In this document: in pieces, positions 44,230 through 57,645 of the stretch
How positions within the stretch are numbered: position 1 is the stretch's first letter
Layout of the letters: each line of letters starts with the position of its first letter
DNA from: Carettochelys insculpta
Lineage: Eukaryota > Chordata > Testudines > Carettochelyidae
Reading direction: 5' to 3'
Assembly (NCBI RefSeq): GCF_033958435.1
Contig: NC_134142.1
Location: 97,473,001-97,537,000, forward strand
DNA length: 64,000 bases
Position numbers and translations under genes: made by a program
The notes under the pieces: model-generated
What the model saw: only the letters and a program-made list of their open reading frames with translations
The model's database searches: none
Told to the model about the DNA's origin: nothing

Positions 44230-45435
44230 CAAGAAAAAAGAGAGAGGACTAAGTGAGATGACATGGACACCTCAAACCATGTAAAAAGCCATGCAAAAAT
44301 TAACATATCCGCACCTAGGCCATCATATTTATGTAACTGCAAACTGTAACCAAGTCAGTGCAAAAATGTTGGCCTTGTTTCATGAAAAGTCCATTGCAAG
44401 TCTCCAGAACTTACTGAAATGTTTTCTCTTCTATAACTCACAGGGATTTTTGAAAATTACTCTATTTTTTTTCTTGCTATTTTAATTTTGAGAGAGGGGG
44501 CAAACATTACCACCCTTTGTGCATAGTTATATATCAGTTTTCCTAACAGCATACAAGGATAACTTGCCTGGAATTAATGTATGCTCCACATTCAAAAGTA
44601 AATCGAGTCCAAACCAAACATTGTTATTTTGTTTGATGAAAAAATACCTTGGTTAGCTATCCACGTGTAGATTATATTTTTAGAATAATGATGGAAATGG
44701 CATGCCAACAGCATCCATTTCCAAAACCAAAGTCAAGTTCCTACTTCTCTCAAGTCTAATTTGGGTAAGAGCAATTCTTGACTCTACAAGAATCAGAGTG
44801 AGCAAGGAATGAAGTCAGTGCATTAGACAGCTTGTGTGGTTCATGGTCTTATAATGCTTTATCCTACTGATGGAGTTTAATTTTGTCTAAAATAATTGTG
44901 AAGACATTTGAGATACAAACTGTAGTCAAGGTTCTTCCTCAATACCCATTGAATGGCAGATGGGATACAGAAGGTGAGTGAGAGATATATATAGTTATGG
45001 TAGAATAAGCCCCTCTCCCCCATGGAGAGCGATTGCTGAATGATTCATGTAGTAGGATAGCTCCGTTGTGTCCCAATATACAAGGGCCTGCAAATTATCA
45101 ATAAGCTAATCAAACAACACAGGCTAGAAGGAAAATCTGAAAGCTCGATCGTGTCAATTTAGCTATTCCTCTCACGCACAACATATCCAGAATTGGGATC
45201 TTAGGAAATGTGGATGGTATTTTATAAGTTGAATTCCAGGTATTTACTGGTGACCATTTGTGCCATGTTGTTTTCACAGACAGAGGCATAAAACTGGCCT
45301 ATTCATTACAAATTATATTTTCTAAGCCATATAAGGATCAGTAAATTGAGGCGACTGTGTGGAGTGTCTGAGGCTACTACTGCTACTGATTAATCCTTGT
45401 ACCCGAGTGGAGCATAGGTCATCTACAAGTCTCCT
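44230..45435. other. Anonymous DNA
   Basis: No gene or recognised repeat. Confidence 0.45.
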
Positions 45436-45439
45436 CCGC

Positions 45440-45481
45440 TTCATTCTGTCTCAGGACAAATTCACTCTGTCTCAGGACAAA
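45440..45481 (+). repeat. Direct tandem duplication, 2 x 21 bp
   Basis: TTCATTCTGTCTCAGGACAA and TTCACTCTGTCTCAGGACAA follow each other with one difference. Confidence 0.85.
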
Positions 45482-45865
45482 ATGTCTAGCTGACTCCAGG
45501 AGCACCCCAGTTGTTGTCCTTCAATCTCAGTAATTCTTCTCCACATTGTACGAGATCTTTCTCTTTTGCGTTTTACTTGCAGGTTCCATGTGAGAGCTTG
45601 ACGGATTATGCAGGATGAAGGTTTTCTGAGAGAGTGGCCTAGCCATCCTCACTTTCTTCTCGTGATTTGAATGTCAATTGGAGGCAGTTGAGATAAATTT
45701 AATATAGAGCACAGGTTTTTGGGAGTTTTTAGATACGCCACTCAAACAAAAGACTAATGTATTTAGTCATGGCAGGCTTTGTTATTGCCTTCACAAAAAT
45801 TCTAACGACACTTATGCACATGCAATTCTCCACCCACCCACACTCATTATCTGTGTGAATGTATT

Positions 45866-45869
<4 letters not shown>

Positions 45870-45917
<48 letters not shown>

Positions 45918-45938
45918 GTATGTATGTATGTATGTATA
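45870..45938 (+). repeat. (AT)n-(TATG)n compound microsatellite
   Basis: About 22 AT repeats run into about five TATG/ATGT repeats. Likely length-polymorphic. Confidence 0.95.
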
Positions 45939-46254
45939 AAAACTCTCTATATCATATCCAAACAGTTAAGGTTGCAAAGCCAAGCACCCAGCAGGTAGCA
46001 TATTGTATTACCCATTACTACAGTTTTAATCCATCTCCTCTGTGTGCACATATTATGTTATGTTCTTTCATTGAATGATCACATACTATTTTTCCACAAG
46101 ACCCTTCATTTAGTGAAGGGGTAGTTATTCGCTCTTTCCTATTATACTCCTTATTTAAAGTGTGTCCCCAGATCTTATTTACAAAACATCATTCAGACCC
46201 TTCACTGATTATAGGATTATTAATATTCTTGTGGGGATTTTATGGTGCTGATCA

Positions 46255-46450
46255 CAATAGCAGTGGAGTGCTTCACAATACCCTTGTGAGATAAAATTAA
46301 GTTATTATTCTCATCCTCATTCCACAAATGGGAAACTGAGGCTGAGAGAAATTAAGGCTGAAATTGCCAAAAGTGACCACTAATTTGGATCCCCAATTTT
46401 GACATCCAGGGCCTGATTTTCCAAAGCTCTTAGCATTTTCTTAGCTCCCT
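46255..46450 (-). repeat. MIR/CORE-SINE-like fragment plus old repeat
   Basis: 'cacaatacccttgtgagata' and 'cattccacaaatgggaaactg' with 'aggctgagagaaatta' match a MIR-type core on the minus strand (about 46255-46360). It is followed by an old amniote repeat phrase, 'gggcctgattttccaaagc'. Confidence 0.55.
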
Positions 46451-46544
46451 ATACATTCAAAGCACAACTCCAATCAACTGCAAATCTGTTCCCATGTATT
46501 CCACAATCACGTTGGGAATCACAAAATGAAGAAGTCACGACCCC

Positions 46545-47250
46545 TGGGGGCCCAGCTTCTGCCCACTTGCACATCTGTCTCTGCCCACCCATTTGTTCCC
46601 TGGCTCCTGTCCTCCCTCCCTTCCCTTCACCTCCTACTTAACACTCAGTCTCTGACTTCTGCCCTCCTCTCACTTTGCCCAAGCACCACCTAACCCTGGG
46701 TTTTTGCCCTCTTCTGCTGTTATCCAGCCCTCCCTCATGGCTTCTACCCCTACCATTTCTGTGGCTATACAGTCCCTACTGCCAGATCCTGCCTTACGGC
46801 TTCTATTTAGCCCACCCACACCAGCCAGTCTTCACTCCCCCAATCTATGCTTCTATCCAGCCTCCCCTCAATCTTTGTAACCCATCTTTCCTGCTTGGTT
46901 ACTATCCATCCCTGTCTGTCTGACCAGACTCTGGCTTCCCTGTCCTTTTGTTCCAATCCAATCTGCCCCAGTTCTTGTGTCCCTCTCTTCCTGTATAGCG
47001 CTCTCCACTCCCTGGCTTCTGTCCCCTTTCCCCTCTGTTTGTAGCCACCCATTCTGTGTCTATAAAGTCTCCCAATGCCCTCTTTTAACTCTGCTCTAGT
47101 ACTTGCCTGGCCCCCATAAGCACTTGCTTTTCATTTCCCTTTGCTCATCCCTACTCTTTGGTTCTGAAAATCCTTCAGTCCCCACTTGTCACATGGCCCC
47201 AGCCCTTCTTCTTCTTCATCCCCCAGTATTAATCAGGCTGTTGCTTCTTT
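46545..47250 (+). repeat. Pyrimidine-rich degenerate minisatellite
   Basis: About 700 bp with very few purine runs on the plus strand. Diverged units resembling GGCTTCTGTCC...CCAGCCCTCCC recur (near 46552, 46602, 46652, 46737, 46798, 46848, 46930, 47013). Frames such as 46675-46923 are Pro/Leu/Ser-rich because of composition. The strand asymmetry could favour triplex or R-loop structures. Confidence 0.6.
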
Positions 47251-47279
47251 TGTTTTGCAGCCTGAGGCCCACTGGAGGA

Positions 47280-47318
47280 CAGGCACTGAGTGCCTTGGAG
47301 AGATTCTCTCAGTGCCTG
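47280..47318 (+). other. 11-bp perfect hairpin
   Basis: CAGGCACTGAG (47280-47290) and CTCAGTGCCTG (47308-47318) pair perfectly around a 17-nt loop. It lies 20 bp after a splice-acceptor-like TTTTGTTTTGCAG that ends the pyrimidine-rich tract. Confidence 0.7.
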
Positions 47319-47339
47319 TAAACAGGCCAAAAGCAACTG

Positions 47340-50300
47340 CTGGGTGTTAGACACAGCATCCCCAGGGCTGGAGTGCATTTAGTACAGGTGAAATCCAGGT
47401 AGGTCCAAACTGAGCATTTGAAACTAATTTTATTCAAACCTTTCATACTTTGCTAAATTGGGCAAGTTTTCAAACCAACAGCAAGTCACTAGCCCTGCTA
47501 CCAAAGTGACCTCTTGACAAATTTCAAGTCCTGTTAGAGTATTTCAGTTAAAAAGTTGTAAAATTTTTTTAACATGATCAGAATAGTGTCTTTTTACCTA
47601 AGCTTGTGTTCAGAATTTGCTGAACCATTTTACTTTGATAATTAAAAAATCAACATGAGATGAATACCCATGTCATTCTAAACTAATTACAGTTCAGCAA
47701 AGTTGTAAGCAACTGAAAACAGGGCCTTACAATGGGAAGCGTTGGGCAACTTTGACTATATGGAATATCACTCAGTCTGCCTTAAGCATTGCCATCCCTT
47801 GTTTTGTAATCATGAAAGGAAATTTTCTGGGGAATAGGCCAGGAATTTGAAATATGAATTTGGAAGGTGAGAGGTTTGTACCATAATGCGCACTTATGTG
47901 TTTATTACAAGTGAGACTCAGGGTGGTCCTGGGGGGATGGAGCCTGTGAATTTCTGGTTTTAGCTCAACTCCAAAAGTCAGTCTTCTACGCAGTGATCTG
48001 TATAACATAAACACCTACAGGATTTCCATTTGGACCTCCAATGCTCTTTTCATTCTTTCCCCTTGGCTTCCCTTCTTTACTCATTTAAACTTTCCCTTTG
48101 AATGAGGTATTGTTGCTCACATTGTTTTGTTGACATGTCCAGGGAACAGAGTAAAGGGCCTGCTACAGAAGATGAAGAGTACTCACGAGCATGGCTAGCT
48201 TCCTAATCATAAGACACTGTCATCCAAGGGGCATATGATCTTCAGGTAATATGTACTCTCACTCATACACTTCTTAAAAGCAGCTGGAAAAAGCTACTTC
48301 ACACAAAGCTCTCTTTTGTTAGACATGTGACATCCTCTCGGTTAGTGAGGTCTCTCTGCCCTGGGCATCGCACAATATTGTGGTGACCTCCTTACAATGT
48401 CAAAGCAAAACTTTGTCAATGGAAAATTACACGATCACTGACAAAACAAAGGAAACTAAATACACAAAGCAAGGGAGGAGACAGCAAATGGCCCAAGGAA
48501 GGACAAGGTTGACGCAGTAGGCTCCAGCTGGCGCCTGGGCATTGTAAAGCACCAAATGCCTCATCTGCAATCTGACATGATGTTGGGGAGGCATTACTCT
48601 TGCCAATTGTGTGCTTCTGTGTAGTAAGCTGGCTAGGGCCTTTGGCAGACTTCCCTGACTCATAAGCCTCTCTAAGGACAGATGTATCTGACAGTAGGAA
48701 GAATTGAGGGAGCTTGTCAATGAGGGAAATGAGAGAACATTGTAGCAACTGAGGAAGGTGGGCTAGATGCACTTTACGAGTCCTTTGAATTGTGAGAAGA
48801 TTTCATCTGTCAGAACAAAGATTGGTTCAACCTCTTAAAGAAAGGTTGGCCTCTCTCAAGGTGTCCGAGTATGGACATATAGAACCACATTAGGGTATTT
48901 AGCTGGAGATAGCCCTGAAGGTGTGCTAGATGGGGATATTGATACAGAATGGCCCACCATAAGATGGGGCCCTATGCTTGGTGCATGCCTAAGGCTAGTC
49001 CATAACCAGACCGATCAACCATTTGTACAGTACAGTTTTGTGTACACCATGAGCTCTAGAATATCACTCTGCTGTAACTGCTCAAAGTGATTACAGTTAT
49101 GCAGTGTTACAGGTCCCTGGAATATAGAGCTGGTTTCTGTAAAGCTTCTTGCAAAGGGCTTGATCAAAAACGGTGGAAGACTCTTTGTGGGCTTGTTTCT
49201 TGCTATTTTAACATAATTTGTGTTCAGTTTTGTGCAGTACATGATGGAACAGTGGATGGGCAGAGGGGATATGTAAACAATTATCTCCCCAGCCAACTGC
49301 CAGTAAAATGTCATGGCTTCTACACAGTCGCCCCGGGTGAACTTTTAGCATAAGTGCATGCAATTACAAAGTCACTATTTTTCAAGGTTTCTGAGCACAT
49401 GCTTGGGAAAAAATATGGGGCAAATTGGTTTCTGATATAATCCCACTGAAGCCAATGAAGTGACCCACTTCTTGGAGAACTTGTCAGACAAGTCCTCTAA
49501 TAAAGACCTTGATTCAGGAAATCACTGACGCATGTACTGTAGTTCAAGAATCCCATTGACTTAAATGCTGAAATCCTGGCTCTGCTGAAGTCAATGGGAG
49601 CTTTGCTGTTGACTTTGGCAGGGCTGAGGTTTCTCCTTTGTCATTCAATCTAGCTATGAAGTTTAGTAGGGTACCATGTGACTGAGAATACATGGCAAAT
49701 GTATTTTAACTATATGCGTTTGCATTTATATTCAACATGGGCTTGATGTGTAAGATGCAGATTTTGATGCTTCACATCCACACACACCCACACGCATACC
49801 CTGCCACATTCTTCTCTTCTCCCCACTTTTGAAGTATTTTTGTTTAGATCTAATATGGTCAGCACCTACCAGCTCCCACTGACTTAGCTGGTAGTTCTGA
49901 ATTGTAGGTGTTGAACTCTTTTGAACAATTTAGTCCTAAAAGTGTATTTTCTTATACAGGGATAATTTGGCCTGTTGATTTTATTATCACAGTTTCTTTC
50001 CTTTGATAAATTTTGATGGAAACAAGCAGGCTGTAACATTGCTGACTACCACACTCATCTCCATTTCTCATTAGGGGAATAAATTCATTTATGAACTGCA
50101 ACACAGAACAAAATACAGGGCTTTCTTGTCGATTGGCAGCCTGTCTGTCAGGGATTGGCTGCTGACTCATGCAGAATTAACATGTTACCATATTAAGTTT
50201 TTACTGCTAATGTGCAGCTATCATAAAGCATGCCATTCAGATAGCTAGCTGAGGAAAGCTCAGCTTGTTGCATCATGTTAATGGGGGCTTTTTAAAAAAA

Positions 50301-50378
50301 GTAGCAGAGAGGAACACAAGTGCAAATAACACTCCTCTACACACACTCATTTTGCAACAAACTGGTAGTTAAGAAAAG
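47340..50378. other. Anonymous DNA
   Basis: About 3 kb. A common old repeat phrase is near 49555-49620 ('gctgaagtcaatgggagctt'). The 118- and 97-codon frames at 48416-48772 are unsupported. No RNA gene seen. Confidence 0.4.
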
Positions 50379-50382
50379 AGGG

Positions 50383-50600
50383 ATAGCCCTATGGTTAAGG
50401 GCTGAGGCTCAGGAGACCTAGCATCATGGCCTGGCTTCCTTTCTATGTGGTCATGTGAAAGCTACTTCATTCCTCTGTGCCTCAATTCTCTATCTAGGGG
50501 ATAGCGCTGTTTCAAACTTTTGTCTGTCGACTATTTTGGTGGTAAGCTCTTTGTGGCAGAGCCTATCTCATACCATGTGATTGCACTGCATCTTGCTCAA
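50383..50600 (+). repeat. MIR/CORE-SINE-like element
   Basis: 'agccctatggttaagggc...caggagacctagc' corresponds to the tRNA-derived head, 'gtcatgtgaaagctacttcattcctctgtgcctcaatt' to the core, and 'ggtaagctctttgtggcagagcc' to a tail common in reptile copies. Confidence 0.6.
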
Positions 50601-50604
50601 GGAA

Positions 50605-53270
50605 GCTGTGACTTCGTAGGGGGCTCCAGGAGCGACTGAGATACTGGTCTGCTTGTTAGTGTCATTAAATTTCAAACCATATGTTTATACCTAATGTATA
50701 TGTTATACAAACACACAATTTTATTTTCCAAGAGGCACAGCAGGAGATGTGCCTACTGAATTTGGCAACAAAGGGTACTCTCTTTACGCCACTCTTTATG
50801 CCACGCTTACAAAATCAACTCATGCTCCCTTAGCTGATATTGTGGTATTTGGAGATAAAATATTTTTTCTCCTAAAATTGAATAGATGTAAAGAGCCTGG
50901 GAAAAACACAGATCCATCCAGAGGCCCTAAGATTACCTGGCCTCATTTAGAAAAAAAATTTTTTGCAAGATTTATCACTCAGGAGTTGGTCTTGTTTTGT
51001 TTTACCTGAGCTAACATCTATCTCTGGATTAATACTGAAGAGGAGACGACTGTTGCATTATCTAAAAGCTACAAAAAAGAAAAAAAAAGTCAGTTCATCA
51101 CCGCATACACCACAACTACAGCCTCCAGACTCATCTTGTGTCTACAAATGATGCCATCATCAAAAATGGTCACAGGACAAGCCTCTGTCAAACATCTATG
51201 CCTTTGTTCACAGCCACAAACACTACAGTATCTGATCTCTTGACAGCCCCACTTGCGTAACAAGTACAGAGACGGTCCATGACTGGAGCACAAATGGTTC
51301 AACTGGACTCCAGAAAAGGTAGGTGTTGAAAGGAGACTCACTCCACGGGCTGCACCATTTTCATCACACACATGCAATTTTCCTTATAGATCTTGCCTCC
51401 TTTATTTACCTAGAGATCAAATCAATTCAGACTGCTCAACAAATCTGGAGCTGATTTTCAAGTAATGATAACTTGAGAAAGGTCTTCAGAAATCTCTCAG
51501 TTAAAAATATCATCTGTTCTATTGCTGAGGATTAGAAACCAAATCAAACAAAAGGAAACTAAAGTAATAGTTATCTGTTAATAACCAGAAGAAGAAAAAC
51601 ATGTCAAACCTGAGCAATGCCGGGGCTCTGCACATCAGGTCACACCACCTTACAGGTTGTGTGGCATGCAGGTTTCACAGTGAATGAACCAGGCTCCTGA
51701 ACTCTTCAATCCAGCACTGCAGTATCTGAGCACCCTCTGAAGTCAATGGGATCACAGACTACTTTCGCTAGCTTCCATTTAAAAATGGCATGAGAGAGAG
51801 CAGGACCAGATCTATAAGATTTCAGGGTAGACCTGCCATACATATAATGTCACCATGTGACTAATTGGTGCCTTTATATACAGAGTTCTATGTGTTTAAA
51901 AGAGGTCTGGTGAAAAGTAATACATAATTTTCTAGTTATATTATAAATATTGACTCCTCCAAAAACCAGCATATACATGTTGCACACAGTCTTGCTAACT
52001 TCCATTCTTGCAGTGACTTTTTAAAGCCCCAGCTACCAGATTCATGGGATTTCAGCTTTCATATTTTTTAAAAAAAGTAAGTTTCTAGTGCTTGTGGCTG
52101 CATAGAAATGCTTGAAACCTGAACCCCAAGATAACAAAGATTCAAACATCAGAAAGCAAAGAAAGGACCATTTCAAAATGTTTACAATTTCATTCAGGTT
52201 TTTTTGAACGCTTAGACTTAGCAATAGCATGTACGGCTGGTTCCAGCACCCTGGATGTACAAACAAGGACATGAACAAAAGAGAGTTGCATTATTTACTG
52301 TTTCATAAGAAGCACAGAGAGAGGCAGAGATCAAACCTTAGCAAAGAGAGAGGGGACAAATGGTAAGGAAAAAGAACAAAGCCAGCTCTGCAGCTGATGC
52401 AAATCATGGGACCTATATAAGTTCTGGTTCACTGGAACAATTTTTATAGTGGGGGTGCTATCAGCCATTGAAACAAACTGTAAGCCCTGGATGTAATGGA
52501 ACTCACATGAAGCCACGGGAATGTGGCAGAACCCCCAGTATCTCTAATTCCAGCACCTATGTGCCAGTATACATTTTTCATTCTGGCTCTATTTTCAACT
52601 TTCGAAAGAAATGGGCAACAACAGTGGGTAAACTTTACCCCATATTAAGTATTAGCACTTGACAAGCGTCTAGTAGAATTGACAGGTACAACAACTAACA
52701 GCACTGGAAAACACCTCAAGAGTTCTGCTGAAGCCAGGAGCTGAGGCGTTGTTTAGATCCTGAGCTTTTTAAATTCAGCCTTTGCTTCCCTCCATTAGTT
52801 AAATGCTCACAGGCAAAGAATGTTGAATAGAAGGGAGGCATCCTTAATTTGGTCTCAGGTTAGCACAAGGTCAGCTTCAGCCATTCATTGTAAACCTTGA
52901 CTAGGGAAAAGCTTGCCCTACAATCTGCTGGGTGGAGTCAGCTGGGTAGAGTTTTTGTTTATAGTCAGTGAAATTAAATTTTATGGCCGTGTGGAGTAAG
53001 ATTTATTATTTGTTCTTTCAAAGATGTGTTCTTGTCAGTGTCTTTTCATGCTGCTAGTTTGGAACTCTACCAATGTAAATAGGACAGAGCCAAATATAGG
53101 TCAAGGAGAAGTCATTGTTCTATAAACATGCTCTGCACTTCTTATGGCAGTGAGATCACTAAAAGGCTCCTTCCTTACCTTTCAGGCAGAGCACATTCAG
53201 TCTAGTAGTGTTTATCTCCCTAGGTACTTATGACCTTCCCTTACAATAGCATCTGAATGCCCCACACTCT
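50605..53270. other. Anonymous DNA
   Basis: No supported gene or repeat in about 2.7 kb. Confidence 0.4.
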
Positions 53271-53274
53271 TCAA

Positions 53275-53460
53275 GGTATTTATCTGCACGAGTCTTATGT
53301 ATGAGGTAGGGAAACACTCGTATCTCCTCTTAGGAACTAAGATGGAGAAAGATTTAGCGACTTGGCCAGGGTCTCAAAGGAAGCCTGTGGCAGTAAAAGG
53401 AATTGAACCCAGGCATTCCAGGTGCCACACCTAACCACCAAGCTGATCCTTCCAACACTT
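53275..53460 (-). repeat. MIR/CORE-SINE-like element
   Basis: 'agcgacttggccagggtctca', 'ggaattgaacccaggcattc' and 'cacctaaccaccaagctgat' match, reversed, the core and the tRNA-derived B-box and A-box region of MIR-type SINEs. Confidence 0.65.
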
Positions 53461-53464
53461 CCTA

Positions 53465-54600
53465 CCTAAGCTGCTTTTGAGAGCTGCTAGCCAAGGAGCC
53501 ATGTGTGGGCTATGCAGCCTCTTTATGTATAACTAGGGATGACTGTTAGATGGGATGGCCACTTCTCAGGAGACAGGGAAGACCCAGAATATGCAGTACC
53601 GCTCTGACATCATTCCCATCAGCTACAGTATTGACTATTCAGATGGGCTGTGCATAGTCTGAGGTCCTGGAAAGGTGCAGGGTTTGGAGAGTCTTACACC
53701 ACTTATGCAACCACCTGTAGGAGCAGCAGCTGGGTAAGCTTCTGGCAATGACCTGTCCATCAAGGCTGCAGCACTGGACACAGTGGGAGAGTGGCCTGAC
53801 TGGGACTGCAGCACTACATCCAGCAAGAGCAATGACCACAAATGCTGTCAGAGTGCTGTTCTGCGAGGAAGGCAGAGGGGGACAGCAAGCCTGAGACAAC
53901 AGCAAAGACAAACAGCCTAGAAAGCAAGAGACAACAATGTCTACCCACAGGCAGAATGGCAGCAAGGTAACACAAAGGAGGACTGTCTGCTATTTTTTCA
54001 AAAAGCAACTGGTAATCTAATCACATGTGTTTTCACTAAAGCTGTTAATTCACTCTTCACATCTCCCAGTCATCAATCACAACATAACCTAAATAAAGCT
54101 CAGAGCACAGCTGCCTGCATGCCACTGTAAATGAACCTTCTGCCAACGGAGCGCTGCCCCGGCAAGCTGGCGTCACAGGAGGAAAAAACCTTGGCTGTCA
54201 AAATAAACTAATCAGGTACCACAGCCCCCTTTTTTATGTATATGCTACTAAGTTTTAACCCTTTCATTGCTAGTTATCTGAACTCAGTGTTTTTCTTTGC
54301 TTAAAAGCGCCGGACTGGTAACAAGCTAATCAAGATGGAGATCTAGAGTCTGCATGATTTGGCCGGAAAATTCATGAAAAGCCCAGCATTTGTTTACTCT
54401 AGTCAGGCCACGTAGGGAGAATAGTTTCTTCCTAGGTATGTGAGTCCACAGGCAGGAAAACTAATAGAGGCTGAGGAAAAAGGTTGTACGACTTTTTAAT
54501 CAAACCTCAGAACAGGGTTAGGGCTCCCGCACCCCTTAGGATGATTTTTACAATGTAAACTCTTAATGCTCCATTTAATGTAAGGGCTTCTTTATTCCTC
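53465..54600. other. Anonymous DNA
   Basis: A 108-codon minus-strand frame at 53639-53965 is Cys/Ser/Leu-rich and has no recognisable domain. No other feature seen. Confidence 0.4.
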
Positions 54601-54607
54601 AATTAAG

Positions 54608-54760
54608 AGGCTACATAGCCTGGTGGGCTAAGCACAGGATTAAGAGCCAGGATTTTCTGATTTGTGACCCAAATGTTACCACTGACTTGTTCTGAAATCT
54701 GGGCAAGTTGCTTAACCTGCATCATAGAGATAAAATTCTGACTTGGATTTTCCTTACAGA
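54608..54760 (+). repeat. MIR/CORE-SINE-like element
   Basis: 'gcctggtgggctaagcacagg' and 'tctgggcaagttgcttaacct' fit the head and core of MIR-type SINEs in sense orientation. Confidence 0.55.
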
Positions 54761-54764
54761 CAAA

Positions 54765-55985
54765 AGCGTAAGACTTCCATTTACATACATACACAGGCTA
54801 CCAGGCCCTTGGGGCACAGGAACAAATGGGGATACTGTCTCTCTTACTCCCTCCTCAGAAATGGTGGGGCATGGAGTGGTTGGGATATAGTCACGCAACA
54901 AACAATTAGGAAGGGGAGCGGCAATTAGCTACTGACCTAGGCAAGTAATAAGCAACTCAGATGTGTGTGTTTGATTCACAATGATTGCCAGGGTCATTCC
55001 TGGGGTCCTACAATTTACTTAGTAGCCCTTGGTCAGGGCTGTTAGATTGTGACTTTAGGCACAATCAGGGGTCAGAGAAACAGTCTACCATTTAGACAAC
55101 TAGCCAGAACACTTTAAATCCACTTTTAGAACAAGGAAATAGTTTAAGCTAAGTAATGCAGTGGCTGCATATTTGTGGAGGGAAGCCTGGTTTCTGTATC
55201 TTGTTACTCTGTTTTGATTTCTGTCTCTAACACATTTCAGAAATATGTGAAAAATGTGATTCTTTTTAAAAATTAGCTGGTAAACAAAAATGACCTTTTA
55301 TTGTCAATGTATTCCTTAGTGAGCTCTCCTGCAGTAACCAGCATGTAAAGTGGGTTCCAACACTGAATAGGAGTGTGCAGGCCAACTATTCAAACAATAC
55401 CATTAAGGATTAGTGTAAGCACTGTCATTCCTCTGAAGTTAATGGAGTGGCATTCACATTGCAACCAGGGCTGAATCTGACCTGCTACTCGCCTCTCTTT
55501 TTTTCCCAGAATGGCCTGGATTGTGTATTCAAATAACTACATGCTAAAGCTATGCTCAAGTTTATAGGCATATTGTAAATGATGGAAATACCTCATTTCT
55601 GCCCCAAAATTCCTAGGTGGAAGGCAGAATGGGTTCTGGTTCATGAGGAATGCAAACTGTAGAACTATGCATATATTTTGGGCCCAAACTGAGCTATCAT
55701 AATTTTGCCCAGTAAGAAATACTCACTTCCCTGTATTTTTATCTTCCTTCTAACACTTAACCTTTCATTTAATAGTAATGCTGACCACACTCTCCAGAGC
55801 TTGAGCTATATTTAGGACTTTACCAATTCACTCTGACTAGACTAGTGAAGTCCTTTTCACCCACTGTAGCACTGGACTTGTAGCTCCACAGAACAAAGGG
55901 TGCTATGCAGCACTGCCTTTCACAGAACTCTGTGTATTTGAATACAAACTAAAACTGGCACACAATTTTTACATATTGAGAGATT
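54765..55985. other. Anonymous DNA
   Basis: No supported gene or repeat. Confidence 0.4.
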
Positions 55986-55994
55986 ACTGAGAAG

Positions 55995-56263
55995 CCTACA
56001 TCTACCGTATAGTGAGGGTGACCGTCTGAGATCAATCCACCAGTAGTTGACTTAGTGGGTCTAGCAAAGACTTGCCAAACTGACTGTGGATCACTCTGCA
56101 GTCAACCCCTTTACTCTAACCCTGATGGAGAAAAGTAAAATAAGTTGATGGGAGCGTTTCTCCCATTGACGTCGCTATGGTATAGATTCTGTGGTTACTG
56201 AATATAAGGTACATTGGAGTAGCATAAGTTAGATCAATTTTCTGCAGTAGTATAGACATAAGC
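55995..56263. mobile_element. Diverged MITE (GTCGAC/GATCAAT subfamily)
   Basis: 'gttgatgggagcgtttctccc', 'gtacattggagtagc' and 'gttagatcaatttt' precede the right end AGTAGTATAGACATAAGC, followed by TAA (56264-56266). These blocks resemble a large turtle MITE family with GTCTATACTAC-type ends. The left end is not clear. Confidence 0.5.
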
Positions 56264-56274
56264 TAAAAGAGACT

Positions 56275-56390
56275 TGATGTAGCCCAGTGGACAGGGGCTG
56301 GACTCGGGCATGAAAGACATGGATTTTATGTCCAGCTTAACCACTGTCCTGCTCAAAGAAAGCAGCTGGTGTCCTTTCCTCTCTTTGGCT
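56275..56390 (+). repeat. MIR/CORE-SINE-like fragment
   Basis: 'gtagcccagtggacaggggctggact' and 'gacatggattttatgtccagc' resemble the tRNA-derived head of MIR-type SINEs. Confidence 0.4.
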
Positions 56391-56399
56391 GTTTTTTTC

Positions 56400-57640
56400 T
56401 ATTCAGAGTTCAAACTTCTGCTGACAAATTGCTCTAATCTAGACATAACCTAGCTGTGGATACTCTGCTAATCAGCTGGGCAGCATCTGAATTTCTCCTG
56501 AGTGGCTGCCCAGGTGCACAGCTTGCAGGTAACGCTGTTAGGCAGGTCTCCACAGGCTACCCAATGCATTCATTCTATTCGGAGATGAGTAACTCCCCAC
56601 AAGCCTCACCACCATTGCTTAATATTATCAGAAATAAGTCCCATGAAAATGGGACAATGACAATGCTTGTGGCTAAATTCTGTCCCCCTAAGTTTAGTGC
56701 TTTCATGAACAAAATGGCTCATCTCTGTTTCAAGAAAAGGAATTCCTAAAAATTATTAAGAAAAAGCTTGTGGGGACAACTACTCCTCAGAAGATGGTGA
56801 GTAACATATTTGCTTTATTTCTTGGAATCAGATTCAGGTGGCATATTTCTGAAGCACTAAGAAAAGCCAAAGATGGTGTCATGCTGTTTGGTGTGGGTCA
56901 TAACCATGAGTGCCAACCTCAGGGCAGACTGCCAAAGAGCAGGGACAACACCCCAAACTTGTGTTGTGTTCTACAATTAGATTTCACCAATCCAGCAACA
57001 AATGTGAATGCCTGAAACGCAGTAATAATTTCACCCTGGAGTCAAAGGCAGTTCCTTTGGGCACTCCAGTCTATCTTGCCACCCAGTACAGCTAGACTTG
57101 GGGATCAATGGTCACTCACACTAAAAATCACAAAATACTCAAGTTGCTCTCAGCCTTAAGGGACCAGTCACTTACCTCAGGTTAATTTGTACTTTAGAGC
57201 TCATGCTAAAGGTAACGCTTATAGCCAATCCTATAGGAAACTGGCTAAAGACTTATTAACTAGGAAAAAAAAGGAAAGTTAGTTACAAGTTAAACCAGGC
57301 AACATGTATACACAAATAAATTGCAGTCTATGATTCCAAAAGGTGACAGAGTTGTAGTAATCTGTCAGCCCTGAGTATCTTTTAGGGTGTTGACCCTGGT
57401 GAGTGTCTGCTTTTGTTTCCTAGCCCCAGTCCTGTGTGAGTTCAAACAGAAAGAGATAAATTTCCAGGTCAGTTATCTTTATTTCCTCTTTCTAGAAATC
57501 CAGCTGATAGGACCAACTTCCTTGCACCTGGCACCTTCACAGGTGTAAGAGGCCCATTAGCCCAGTCTTCGTATTGTGATGTTTCACAATAGCTCACTTG
57601 ATATTAATAGTCCTTGATGGGTAGGGGAACCACTGCTTCT
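56400..57640. other. Anonymous DNA
   Basis: No supported gene or repeat. Confidence 0.4.
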
Positions 57641-57645
57641 TCCTT

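Noticed and set aside
46675..47321. Several open frames on both strands
   Set aside because: Result of the pyrimidine-rich degenerate minisatellite, which lacks stop codons.
48416..48772. 118- and 97-codon overlapping minus-strand frames
   Set aside because: Two frames open in the same place, neither with a motif; composition effect.
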